From NCBI GenBank assembly GCA_022448765.1, contig JAKUTI010000008.1:1-26990 (forward strand): a stretch of 26,990 bases of DNA, in the 5' to 3' direction. Each line of letters opens with the position of its first letter. The stretch's first letter is position 1. Shown piece after piece: positions 1 to 7,362 of this stretch. A model generated the notes under the pieces. The model had not been told where the DNA came from, searched no databases, and saw only the letters and a program-made list of their open reading frames with translations. A program made the translations under genes and the position numbers. The stretch is from Pseudomonadales bacterium. GTDB lineage: Bacteria > Pseudomonadota > Gammaproteobacteria > Pseudomonadales > Azotimanducaceae.

Positions 1-923
1 ACCAATACCTGACGCGTCTCCTCAACATCCCAACCAAAGTGCCGATACACATCAGTTGGTATCAAGCGATCTCGACTAACGATGCACGCCTCATAGGCGA
101 ACTGCGCGCGGTCCTCTTTCTCTTCTTCTGACAACGTCGCTACAAATTCTTCGAGATAATTAACGCCGAACGTAACGTGCCGAGCTTCGTCGCGAATGAC
201 GAGGTACAAAAGCTCTTTCAGCACAGGATCGTCCGTATCGTTCATGGCGATATGAAAAGCTGCAAGCGCTAAGCCCTCCAAAACGATTTGCATACCAATG
301 AACTTTAGGTCCCACCGCTCGTCCGTCAGTATTTTGTCCAACAGCGACTTCAGGCCCTGGTTGACCGGATAAGACAGCCCTAATTTAGTCTGCAAATAGC
401 GGTTGAAGACTTCAACATGCCTGGCTTCGTCGAAGGTTTGTGATGCCGCGTAGAGTTTCGCGTTAAAACTTGGAGCGCAACTCGCGAGCTGCGACGCGAC
501 CAGCAATGCACCCTGCTCTCCATGGAGGAATTGCGACAACGACCAGGCATTGTCGTGTTTGAAAAACTCCAACTTGCGCTCAGTGGAGAACGCATCGAAC
601 GGCGGATATCCGTTCCAGTCTGCATTGGCGAGAAATTCATCGATAAATTCTGGTTTTACGGGTGTTTGTTCATGCCAATCGGGGGTTTGATCCCAATGGA
701 CGTCAAGCGACCCGTTCCAATTAAGCGTTTTACCCAATTCGTACAAGCGCTGGATACGATTATCAGCGACTCGATAATCCCAGTTATACGCACCTGTCAG
801 GGGCGTATTGAAGATTTCAGCAACGTGCTGAACATCCGTAACGGTCATCCCACCCCACGCAGATTCCTCATCACCAAATTGCCGAATTTCTCTCGGCGCG
901 TCCTCAACGTAATCGATGCCCAT
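1..923 (-). CDS. Ferritin-like diiron protein (3' end beyond window)
   Basis: This gene is open from ATG at 923 to the window edge, giving 307 codons with no stop, so its C-terminus is missing. The helical protein carries a complete carboxylate-bridged diiron ligand set in the order of the ferritin/RNR-R2 superfamily: E136, E166-x-x-H169 (in DEARHVEVF), E216, and E246-x-x-H249 (in RDEARHVTFG). The two DEARH motifs are near copies, as expected for the paired helices of a four-helix bundle. The start is supported by a strong ribosome site (GGAAGGAGAG) a few bases upstream. Proteins of this type are usually diiron oxygenases or oxidases. The substrate cannot be read from the sequence, and an AurF-like N-oxygenase or an R2-like oxidase are alternatives. 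The gene is divergent from the phosphotransferase at 1140 and shows no operon partner inside the window. Confidence 0.88.
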   Translation of the reverse strand, partial: MGIDYVEDAPREIRQFGDEESAWGGMTVTDVQHVAEIFNTPLTGAYNWDYRVADNRIQRLYELGKTLNWNGSLDVHWDQTPDWHEQTPVKPEFIDEFLANADWNGYPPFDAFSTERKLEFFKHDNAWSLSQFLHGEQGALLVASQLASCAPSFNAKLYAASQTFDEARHVEVFNRYLQTKLGLSYPVNQGLKSLLDKILTDERWDLKFIGMQIVLEGLALAAFHIAMNDTDDPVLKELLYLVIRDEARHVTFGVNYLEEFVATLSEEEKEDRAQFAYEACIVSRDRLIPTDVYRHFGWDVEETRQVL

Positions 924-943
924 ACCACTCTCCTTCCGGCGGC

Positions 944-971
944 ATAGTAGTCGCACACCAGCAATTTACAA
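944..971 (-). promoter_or_regulatory. Possible sigma70 promoter for the ferritin-like gene
   Basis: On the minus strand TTGTAA (971-966) lies 16 bp from TACTAT (949-944), each a 4/6 match to the sigma70 boxes. They would start transcription about 15 bases before the ATG at 923. This is a weak match by eye only. Confidence 0.25.
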
Positions 972-992
972 CCATCAAAATTGACCAAGACA

Positions 993-1006
993 GTCCAACC
1001 TTGGAC
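993..1006. promoter_or_regulatory. Short perfect inverted repeat in the divergent intergenic region
   Basis: GTCCAA and TTGGAC arms flank a CC spacer. The repeat sits in the 216-bp region between the ferritin-like gene (-) and the phosphotransferase (+), just after a TTGACC box at 981-986 that could be a -35 element for the plus-strand gene. It could be an operator, but a 6-bp arm can arise by chance. The rest of the 216 bp shows nothing else that I recognise. Confidence 0.25.
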
Positions 1007-1139
1007 ATTCCCCAATCTTAAGCCCCGAAATTCAAATCCATGCGGTCGGCGAGCCCCGATGGCAAGAAATCTGTTAAAACAACCTTCAACGGTTCCGTCC
1101 AAGTACTAACCCAGACTTTGAGCCAGGTCCTAAATATTC

Positions 1140-1928
1140 ATGAATATCAACGAAAACGCGATCGAAATAATTTCCGCTCTCATGCCAAATCGAGGCCAAG
1201 TCGAAGCACTGGAGTATTTACCTGGCGGCTACACCAACGACAACTTCCGCTTCAGAATCGACGCCGAGGTCTTTGTTGTTCGGATCGTCCGAACACCATC
1301 CCCTCGCCCGTTTGAAAGATACTTTGCGAATCTGCCCGTAGCGCCGGAGCTCATCGCGTTTGACACCTCGAGCGGTCACATGATTACGCGTTGGGTCGAG
1401 GGTGATCTCCTTACAACCAGCCGGCTCAGCCCAGTCGAGGCGTCAAGTTATTTGAGGGAATTGCACGATGCCATTCCCTCTTCGGTGACCCGTTACGACG
1501 TGACAGAACATATTTCACGTTACTTTGAAGCGGCGGGACAAGCCGGTAAAGAACAACCATGGCTCGAACGAATCCGCTGGAATGAAGATGGGCTTCGCGG
1601 GTGCCACAACGACCTCAATCCATGGAACATTATCCGCGCAAAAACTGGCATGCGAACCCTCGACTGGGAATCGGCGGGCGATAACGACCCGCTTTTCGAC
1701 GTTATCAGTTATTGCTATGGCGCAGAGTACGGAGATGCTGAATCTCTGTTATGCGCCGAAACGTATTTAGGCCAAAGTCTAAGCGAAGAAACGCTACGCA
1801 AAACACAAGCGATCTTTCAACTAAGGGAACACGCGTGGGCGATTTCACAGATCAGGACCGGCAACGACCGTGACGAGATCATCAAGCAGCGTGATCAATC
1901 AATCGCCAACGTCCAGCACCTTCTTTAG
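1140..1928 (+). CDS. Choline/thiamine-kinase-like phosphotransferase (APH fold)
   Basis: This 262-aa protein has the protein-kinase-like phosphotransferase fold of choline, ethanolamine, thiamine and aminoglycoside kinases. A nucleotide loop PGGYTNDNF lies at 28-36, followed by an FVVRI strand whose Arg48 replaces the kinase lysine, as is usual in the choline-kinase branch. Brenner's motif CHNDLNPWNII (155-165) supplies the catalytic D158 and N163, and DWE at 175-177 provides the metal aspartate. It should transfer phosphate from ATP to a small hydroxylated substrate in the cytoplasm. Choline or ethanolamine and thiamine are the likeliest, but the sequence does not decide. Its end overlaps the NadR-type kinase by 4 bp convergently, so no shared transcript is implied, although a vitamin kinase beside nicotinamide riboside salvage would make sense. 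There is no good ribosome site before ATG 1140, so the start is less certain than the gene. Confidence 0.85.
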   Translation: MNINENAIEIISALMPNRGQVEALEYLPGGYTNDNFRFRIDAEVFVVRIVRTPSPRPFERYFANLPVAPELIAFDTSSGHMITRWVEGDLLTTSRLSPVEASSYLRELHDAIPSSVTRYDVTEHISRYFEAAGQAGKEQPWLERIRWNEDGLRGCHNDLNPWNIIRAKTGMRTLDWESAGDNDPLFDVISYCYGAEYGDAESLLCAETYLGQSLSEETLRKTQAIFQLREHAWAISQIRTGNDRDEIIKQRDQSIANVQHLL

Positions 1929-2440
1929 GTCAACGTGTCGATAACGTCAATCGCACGACTGAGCCGTGAAGAACCTAGACCCTCGATTTCAGTGTAAGGT
2001 GACTTAAATTCGTCTAGTGTCTGCCTGTAAACGCAATGTAGGCGTTCCCGATCGTGTCGTGACTCTCTAAGCGGGTCCATCTCCCACGGAACGTCCGGCT
2101 TCGTCAAAAGATAATGCCGCCCCTCGATTGCGTGAAGGTGCTCAACTAGCCAAATCGGGGGGCGACCAAATTTCTCGAGCCACCACACGTAAAGTACCAC
2201 CGCATCGGTATCGAGAATCCGCAACGAGTTCCGATCAGTTACGAAATTCCGCTCACGGCAAATCTGCGTGGATGCAATGGAAGCTATATCTTGAACGGTG
2301 TAGTGCCGCCGCTTCTCAGCATGTAATGAAAAGTACTCACGCGCGTATTCTGGTAGCCACTCCACACGATAGTGTTGGGCAAGTGAGTCACAGAGTGTGG
2401 TTTTTCCGGTGCATTCTGTCCCAACGATGGCAACGATCAC
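1925..2440 (-). CDS. NadR-type nicotinamide riboside kinase, stand-alone
   Basis: This P-loop kinase corresponds to the C-terminal ribosylnicotinamide kinase domain of NadR, which phosphorylates nicotinamide riboside to NMN for NAD salvage. The Walker A GTECTGKTT (7-15), the LPEYAREYF segment (29-37) that typifies this family, the LDTD motif (D77, D79) and the PDVPWEMDPLRE segment (115-126) are visible. I chose GTG at 2440 because GTGA overlaps the pnuC stop codon and VIVAIVG begins the P-loop strand; an upstream ATG at 2548 would run 112 bp into pnuC and add 36 residues of no recognisable homology. The resulting 171 aa lack the helix-turn-helix and NMN adenylyltransferase domains of E. coli NadR (410 aa), so another enzyme must make NAD from NMN. 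The protein is translationally coupled to PnuC. Confidence 0.9.
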   Translation of the reverse strand: MIVAIVGTECTGKTTLCDSLAQHYRVEWLPEYAREYFSLHAEKRRHYTVQDIASIASTQICRERNFVTDRNSLRILDTDAVVLYVWWLEKFGRPPIWLVEHLHAIEGRHYLLTKPDVPWEMDPLRESRHDRERLHCVYRQTLDEFKSPYTEIEGLGSSRLSRAIDVIDTLT

Positions 2441-3081
2441 GACGGGACGGAATCCTTTGTAATACTCGACAACATGGACCGCGACCAAGTCATCCAACCC
2501 CAAACGGCCATCGGAATATATAACCCGTAAAGTACAGCGTATGGCCAAATTCCTTTGAAAATGTAAATCCCAGTCGCAAGAACATCAACAACCAACCAAA
2601 TAATCCAGTTCTCAATGTACTTACGCGCAGTCATCCACATGGCGGCGAAACTCAAGACCGTTGTCGTACTGTCCCAATAAGCGAGATCAGCATCCGTGTA
2701 ACGATCGAATAACCATCCCATGGCGGCAATGCCTACTACCGTCGCAACCCCTAGAGAAGCGGCGATGCGGATGCTGAGCCGGGCAACCACCAACCGCCCT
2801 TCGGAACTCCGAGTACCGCTGCCGCGAAGCCAGAAATACCAGCCGTAGCCGTTCATAAATACGTAAAACACGTGCAGCACCAAATCCGAATAGAGTCGCG
2901 CGTTGTAAAAAACCAGTACGGAAACCAGCGCATACGTAAGACCAACGGGCCAGTTCCAAATGTTTTCGCGAATGATTAGCCACACGCACAAGAGTCCCGA
3001 CCCTGCGCCCACCAATTCCCACGGGCTGGAAATGAAGTAGTTAGCAACGTTGATAAAAAAATCGGTCACCGGGGCCGCCAC
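2437..3081 (-). CDS. pnuC: PnuC-family nicotinamide riboside transporter
   Basis: This 214-aa integral membrane protein has about seven hydrophobic helices and the conserved PnuC signatures: an ENIWNWPVG segment (39-47), LYSDLVLHVFY (63-73) leading to GYGWYFW (78-84), and RKYIENWIIW (153-162). PnuC proteins carry nicotinamide riboside across the inner membrane, with uptake driven by phosphorylation inside the cell. The NadR-type kinase that would trap the substrate starts on the last bases of this gene (GTGA overlap), the textbook arrangement. The start is GTG at 3081, with no obvious ribosome site; GTG at 3069 is an alternative. The family also has riboflavin (PnuX) and thiamine (PnuT) members, but the downstream NR kinase favours nicotinamide riboside. 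Confidence 0.93.
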   Translation of the reverse strand: MAAPVTDFFINVANYFISSPWELVGAGSGLLCVWLIIRENIWNWPVGLTYALVSVLVFYNARLYSDLVLHVFYVFMNGYGWYFWLRGSGTRSSEGRLVVARLSIRIAASLGVATVVGIAAMGWLFDRYTDADLAYWDSTTTVLSFAAMWMTARKYIENWIIWLVVDVLATGIYIFKGIWPYAVLYGLYIPMAVWGWMTWSRSMLSSITKDSVPS

Positions 3082-3173
3082 GCTTACAACCGGGACAGCG
3101 TGCCGCTTAGTTTTCGCTTATGCAACCAATGACGCTACTTGCTTGGTTCCGTGTGTACGGTCCAAACAAAACG

Positions 3174-3350
3174 CTACCCGACGACGACCTCCAACCAGCC
3201 CTCCTCCGGCTCGACGTTAAGTTCATCACCGGTCGAAAGATTACGTGGGTCGAAACATCGGTAACCAACCTGGTATGGAACAAGGCCCATACCTACATCG
3301 AGACTTGGCTCGTCAAGAACTGACTCATCAAACGGTACAAAAACTTTCAT
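3174..3350 (-). CDS. Small hypothetical protein (58 aa)
   Basis: This is an acidic 58-residue reading frame starting MKVFVPFDES and ending in a valine-rich strand before TAG. It lies in the 410-bp gap between pnuC and pdsR, on the same strand as pnuC and 92 bp upstream of it. The composition (Phe/Val-rich start, LVPYQVGY, FDPRN, GWLEVVV) looks like a small beta-rich protein, whereas the overlapping plus-strand frames at 3120-3323 and 3245-3427 do not look protein-like. I favour the ATG at 3350 over a TTG at 3371; neither has a clear Shine-Dalgarno. I do not recognise a family with certainty. Function is unknown, and the gene may be non-coding. Confidence 0.4.
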   Translation of the reverse strand: MKVFVPFDESVLDEPSLDVGMGLVPYQVGYRCFDPRNLSTGDELNVEPEEGWLEVVVG

Positions 3351-3379
3351 GGGCACTTTGTATCCCAACAAACTGCAGT

Positions 3380-3396
3380 CAGGAGGGAGACTCCTG
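3380..3396 (+). other. Small hairpin upstream of pdsR
   Basis: CAGGAG and CTCCTG arms enclose a GGAGA loop. This could fold in a pdsR leader transcript if transcription starts upstream. No T-run follows, so it does not look like an intrinsic terminator. The rest of 3382-3429 shows nothing that I recognise. Confidence 0.25.
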
Positions 3397-3429
3397 GAGA
3401 CATGCTGGAGAGATCGCCAACCCTTGAGT

Positions 3430-3454
3430 GACGGACGGTAATCAATCGTCTGTC
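3430..3454. promoter_or_regulatory. Imperfect inverted repeat at the pdsR promoter
   Basis: GACGGACG (3430-3437) and CGTCTGTC (3447-3454) are complementary except for one G-T pair, with a 9-base AT-rich centre. It ends 4 bases before a -10-like TATGAT (3459-3464, 5/6), which has no matching -35. An activator-dependent promoter with its operator in the -35 region fits this layout. Autoregulation by PdsR is one possibility. Confidence 0.35.
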
Positions 3455-3491
3455 AAGGTATGATCGGCAAAACAATGACGGGAGAAAGGCG

Positions 3492-4187
3492 ATGGCTAAA
3501 CGCATCGCAATCGTTGAGGACGACCCCGATCAACGCGCCAACTACACCGACGCGATCACAAACAAAGGTTATGACGTAACAGGATACGCAAGCCGCCAAG
3601 AAGCACTTGAAGGTTTCGATCGGGATCTTCCTGATCTAGCAATTCTCGACATCATTCTTGGCGAAGACGTCGACGCCGGTTTCCAGATCTGCCGTGATCT
3701 CTTGTCGCGGGCACCAAGTCTTCCCGTTATTTTTCTCACCGAGCGAATCGACGAAATCGACAAGATCTCGGGTTTGCGGCTGGGCGCCTGGGATTATCTT
3801 CCGAAACCGATTTCGCTCGACTATCTAGCTGAACGCATTTCGTCCCTCTTACGCATCGACGAAGTTCGAGGCGAGAGTGACCCCGACAACTCATCGGCGA
3901 AACGAATAGGTGACCTCACCCTCGACCAAGATGCCTTAATAGTCTCCTGGCGTGGAGAACGACTAGACCTTTCTGGAACCGAGTTCCGTATGCTTGCAAA
4001 ACTTGTTCGTGTTCCCGGTCATGCCGTTAGTTACGACACCCTGATGAACGCGACCATGCAGTCGCTTGTGACCAACAATACGATCAATACCCACATGCGA
4101 AACATCCGAAAGAAGTTCGAGAAAATCGATCAAGAATTCGCCTGCATTAAGAGCGAGTACGGATTCGGGTATCGCTGGTCCGCTTGA
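3492..4187 (+). CDS. pdsR: PdsR-like OmpR-family response regulator
   Basis: This 231-aa regulator has an intact receiver domain: acidic pocket E9-D10-D11, phosphoacceptor D53 (LAILDIIL), T83 and K105 (LPKP). It is joined to a C-terminal OmpR/PhoB winged helix (about 138-231) ending in SEYGFGYRW. The text of the receiver, including IAIVEDD, an LGEDVDAGF insertion after D53 and SGLRLGAWDYL, matches my recollection of the response regulator of the proteobacterial dedicated sortase system (TIGR03787). GGAGAAAGG precedes ATG 3492 at normal spacing. The stop codon overlaps the TTG start of the kinase (TTGA), so the two are coupled. In known systems a sortase, an LPXTG target and PdsO lie nearby; none is in this window, so its targets here may differ. 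Confidence 0.9.
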   Translation: MAKRIAIVEDDPDQRANYTDAITNKGYDVTGYASRQEALEGFDRDLPDLAILDIILGEDVDAGFQICRDLLSRAPSLPVIFLTERIDEIDKISGLRLGAWDYLPKPISLDYLAERISSLLRIDEVRGESDPDNSSAKRIGDLTLDQDALIVSWRGERLDLSGTEFRMLAKLVRVPGHAVSYDTLMNATMQSLVTNNTINTHMRNIRKKFEKIDQEFACIKSEYGFGYRWSA

Positions 4188-6364
4188 ACATTTTTTCTCG
4201 CATTCGCGGACCCCGCTTGGGTACGAAGCTCATGTTGCTTGGGTTCGCCTTGTTGGTCATCCCTTGGCTCTCATACCTTCAGCTGATCGAAATGGAGCGG
4301 CTATTAATTCAAAGTCGTGAAAATGTGCAGCTACTTCTCGCGCGTGGCATTTCGACCCTCTTCAACGGCCGCGACGATTTATTCAACGACTTACCCGTAA
4401 GTTACCCAGTCGAGTACGAACCTTTGTACGTCCACCCGCTGACAACATCGGTGCGACTCGATGGTGATCCCAATGATTGGGGATCGGGCCTGACTGAAAA
4501 AGCCCAACATTTCGGACCCGAAGGTGCTGATGGGTCCTTCGATTTGCTTATGGCGGAGCGCAACGATCAGTTATACATCTACGTAAACGTATTCGACGAT
4601 CAAAGGGTCTACCGGAGTCCAGGTTATCTTCGGCTCGATACTGCCGATCACATCCGCATCAACTTTTTCGAGACAAACGGTACGGACGGTCGAATTACGC
4701 TCACTCTTCACGAACCAGGTGTCGCGTCCGCCTACCGTATGAGCGGTGACTGGCGTTTCGCAGCTACCGGTGCACCACCCGCCAACGAAGTTCAAGGTTC
4801 CATTGTCGAAACCAAAACCGGCTACGGCATTGAATTTCGGTTGCCGCTTTCCATGATGGGTTCTAAGCGGGGATTCGCCGTCTCCTTTGCCGACGTCGAT
4901 GATCGAGAATCCCGAGAGTTACGCGCCATCGTCCAAACGCTCCCAAAAGGAGATAAAGAGAGCTTTAACCTCGTCGTGTTCCGGTCGCCTCAATTACTTA
5001 ACATAATCCAAGGACTCGGGTATTCCGGTGCTCGAATACAAGTTATCGATAGTCAGCGCCGAACGAGGGCAGAAACAGGTTCCTATGGAACAAGTGACGC
5101 TCTGAATCCAGAGAGTCCATCAGTTTTAGATACTCGCGCCTGGTTCACCAAGATACGACCGCTCCTTCACAAACTGATTATTCGCGAAGATTGGCACGAC
5201 CAATCCGGTATTGAGTCGGACGGCATTTTCGATAAAGCGCTAACGTCCGCACTCGACGGCCAACCCGGCGTCTTGCGACGAGTATCCGATGACGCACAGA
5301 TCGTTGTGGCGTTGCATCCGATCGTTTCAAAAGACAAAACCTTGGGCGCAGTCGTTGTTCAGCAAAATATGGCCGAGATACTCACCTTCCAAGAGGCCGC
5401 CCTTGAACAAATCGTTTTATTTTCGATTCTGTCCCTGCTCGCCGTGTTTGTTGTCTTACTGGCGTTCTCGGTCAGGCTTGCATGGCGAATACGAGGGCTT
5501 CGTCGCGAAGCAAATGCTGCAATAGACCCCTACGGTCGCCTAAGGGCAAGCGCGTTACAGTCTGAGGTTAAAGCAGGTGACGAAATCGGTGATCTGGCTC
5601 GCAGCATAGACAGCATGTTATTGCGGTTGAATCAGCACAACACCTTTATCGAGAACATGCCACGAACACTTCGGCATGAAATCAACAACCCGCTCAACAC
5701 GTTATCGACTTCGCTTCAGAATCTCGAAAACGAGTCGGAGTCGGTACGCGACAGCAAATACCTAGAAAGCGCCAAGAGAGGCGTACTCAGAATCGGTGCC
5801 ATCGTTCAAAATCTAGCCGATGCCGCGAATCTAGAAGAATCACTCGAAACCGAAGAACTTGAGACGTTGGATATCGAGAAACTGATCGAAAACTATGTCG
5901 CGAATTTCCAGTTAACCCACGAAAAGTATCGCTTCGTTTTTCGAGGGACAGGAAGACCCGTCTACGCTCGGGTTTCCGATTACCGCATCGAACAACTTCT
6001 CGACAAAATTATCGACAATGCCATCGACTTTCACCGTCCCGAATCGCCCATTAAGGTTCAATTAGATACCTATCGGGAACATCTACAGATCAGTATCGCT
6101 AATCGTGGCCCCGCATTGCCGCAGGGTGCCGGAGAATCGTTGTTTGAGTCGATGGTTAGCCACCGTGGACGCCAAAGTCGCCTACATTTTGGACTCGGAC
6201 TATATGTGGTTCGACTGATCGCAGAACATCACGGAGGCAGCGTTCATGCGCTGGATCTTCCCGACAACTCCGGTGTTGCGTTCATGGTTCGCTTACCGCT
6301 CGTCGACGTTTCGTCGCACGCATCACGCAAGTCTGAAAAAGTAGCGTCGCCCGAAACCGCCTAA
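4184..6364 (+). CDS. pdsS: PdsS-like sensor histidine kinase with periplasmic CBM9-like domain
   Basis: This 726-aa membrane kinase resembles the dedicated sortase system kinase (TIGR03785). A first membrane helix (about 16-33) is followed by a periplasmic sensor whose VRLDGDPNDWG start (90-100) and beta-rich body to about 270 look like a carbohydrate-binding CBM9/DOMON-type domain. A second helix (409-430) leads to a HAMP-like linker, an H-box with H498 in LRHEINNPL, an N-box at N612, and an ATPase lid with HFGLGLYVVRLIAEHHGG around 668-685. The G1 box reads N640-R-G-P where most kinases have D-x-G-x; my recollection is that this family tolerates Asn here. TTG 4184 overlaps the pdsR stop. 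The 3' end overlaps the MBL gene by 4 bp convergently. The ligand is unknown; a glycan or envelope component is an inference. Confidence 0.9.
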   Translation: MNIFSRIRGPRLGTKLMLLGFALLVIPWLSYLQLIEMERLLIQSRENVQLLLARGISTLFNGRDDLFNDLPVSYPVEYEPLYVHPLTTSVRLDGDPNDWGSGLTEKAQHFGPEGADGSFDLLMAERNDQLYIYVNVFDDQRVYRSPGYLRLDTADHIRINFFETNGTDGRITLTLHEPGVASAYRMSGDWRFAATGAPPANEVQGSIVETKTGYGIEFRLPLSMMGSKRGFAVSFADVDDRESRELRAIVQTLPKGDKESFNLVVFRSPQLLNIIQGLGYSGARIQVIDSQRRTRAETGSYGTSDALNPESPSVLDTRAWFTKIRPLLHKLIIREDWHDQSGIESDGIFDKALTSALDGQPGVLRRVSDDAQIVVALHPIVSKDKTLGAVVVQQNMAEILTFQEAALEQIVLFSILSLLAVFVVLLAFSVRLAWRIRGLRREANAAIDPYGRLRASALQSEVKAGDEIGDLARSIDSMLLRLNQHNTFIENMPRTLRHEINNPLNTLSTSLQNLENESESVRDSKYLESAKRGVLRIGAIVQNLADAANLEESLETEELETLDIEKLIENYVANFQLTHEKYRFVFRGTGRPVYARVSDYRIEQLLDKIIDNAIDFHRPESPIKVQLDTYREHLQISIANRGPALPQGAGESLFESMVSHRGRQSRLHFGLGLYVVRLIAEHHGGSVHALDLPDNSGVAFMVRLPLVDVSSHASRKSEKVASPETA

Positions 6365-7266
6365 GCCGACCGGTAATGGGCACCAATCGAAGGGTCACCA
6401 TCCTCGCAGACAACATCCCCACGCTTGACTAAGTACTCCATCGCCGCGAATACACTCCTCGCCGCCGCTCCATGAAGATACTCGGGTACTCCCCTGTACA
6501 TACCCGGAACCATTTCGGCAATGGTTGTTATTCCCCCTCGCAAGGCCTCCATGATCTGCTCTTCGCGTTCGTTCCGATGAGCGATAAAAGCGTCAACGTG
6601 CCCATGAGTTTGGGTGATGGCCGGTCCGTGGGTAGGCCAATAAATGGCGTCGTCTCGGGCTCGTAAAAGTCGCAGACTGGCCATATAGGCTTCCATATCA
6701 CCATCAGGCGGCGAGATAACGCTTGTCGACCAACCCATTACGTGGTCGCCACTAAAAAGTGCGCCCTCGCTCGCCAATGCATAACAAACGTGATTCGATG
6801 TGTGGCCCGGCGTGTACACACACTCGACAGACCAACTCGGCGCGTCAATTATGTCGCCGTGACCGATCTTGTTGTCCGGCCGAAAGTCGGTATCGCCGCC
6901 TTCCTCAACGACAATACCTTGTTCCTGTTTACCCGAACCATGCGGGCCATATGCGTACGTCTCCGCATCGCAGTGGTCAGCTAACAATGCACAGCCTGGC
7001 GAGTGATCCATGTGGGTGTGGGTGACCAGCATATGCGTGATGGTTTCACCTTCCGTCGCCCTCAGGATTGCATCGATATGCCCTGGATCCGCAGGACCCG
7101 GATCGACAACGGCGACGTCGCCGTGCCCTAATATATAGGTGCCTGTGCCATACAAGGTAAACGCGCTAGGGTTATTCGCGATGACTCGTCGAACGTCCTT
7201 CGATATTTGGTCGGTACGCCCGTACTCAAAATCCAGATCACGGACATAAGGAATGGTGACCGACAT
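6361..7266 (-). CDS. MBL-fold hydrolase (LACTB2/glyoxalase-II-like)
   Basis: This 301-aa metallo-beta-lactamase-fold hydrolase has all metal ligands: H83-x-H85-x-D87-H88 (THTHMDH), H155 (TPGHT), D174 (SGDH) and H213 (THGP). A C-terminal helical/winged tail from about 225 to 290 is typical of the LACTB2-like branch, whose members are RNases or thioester hydrolases; the substrate here cannot be told. I start it at ATG 7266 with GGGAG 11 bases upstream rather than at GTG 7278, where the same GGGAG would touch the start codon. It follows the Ser/Thr kinase on the same strand by 96 bp, a space that holds a candidate micro-ORF. It may therefore be the last gene of the MORN-kinase run. Confidence 0.92.
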   Translation of the reverse strand: MSVTIPYVRDLDFEYGRTDQISKDVRRVIANNPSAFTLYGTGTYILGHGDVAVVDPGPADPGHIDAILRATEGETITHMLVTHTHMDHSPGCALLADHCDAETYAYGPHGSGKQEQGIVVEEGGDTDFRPDNKIGHGDIIDAPSWSVECVYTPGHTSNHVCYALASEGALFSGDHVMGWSTSVISPPDGDMEAYMASLRLLRARDDAIYWPTHGPAITQTHGHVDAFIAHRNEREEQIMEALRGGITTIAEMVPGMYRGVPEYLHGAAARSVFAAMEYLVKRGDVVCEDGDPSIGAHYRSA

Positions 7267-7281
7267 ACTACTTGTCACTCC

Positions 7282-7338
7282 CTAAATAACCCCCACAGCA
7301 TAGGCAACGCCGAACTGTCGAGCAAGATGTCTTCCCAT
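7282..7338 (-). CDS. Candidate micro-ORF (18 aa) between kinase and MBL genes
   Basis: ATG 7338 starts an 18-codon frame, MGRHLARQFGVAYAVGVI, ending in TAG at 7284-7282. A consensus AGGAG (7349-7345) sits 6 bases before the ATG, a better ribosome site than most full genes in this window have. The peptide has a basic start followed by a small-residue and hydrophobic stretch. Its stop is immediately followed by the GGGAG used by the MBL gene, so its translation could couple to that gene. It may be a small membrane-associated peptide, a leader, or chance. I do not recognise it. Confidence 0.35.
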   Translation of the reverse strand: MGRHLARQFGVAYAVGVI

Positions 7339-7362
7339 AGAACACTCCTCTCTCCACATGAC

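Noticed and set aside
522..947. 141-aa plus-strand reading frame
   Set aside because: It lies entirely opposite the ferritin-like gene, whose ligand motifs and ribosome site are clear.
1140..1928. Aminoglycoside resistance phosphotransferase
   Set aside because: The nucleotide loop and Arg48 fit the choline/thiamine kinase branch, and nothing mobile surrounds it.
3120..3323. 67-aa plus-strand frame
   Set aside because: It overlaps the better minus-strand candidate at 3174-3350, and the peptide has no protein-like pattern.
3402..3431. Nine-codon leader peptide (MLERSPTLE) before pdsR
   Set aside because: It is very short, and the AGGAGG upstream is 15 bases away and inside a hairpin. No attenuation structure follows.
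3370..3480. Glycine-riboswitch-like GGAGAGA stretch
   Set aside because: The conserved second half of the aptamer is absent and the downstream gene is a response regulator.
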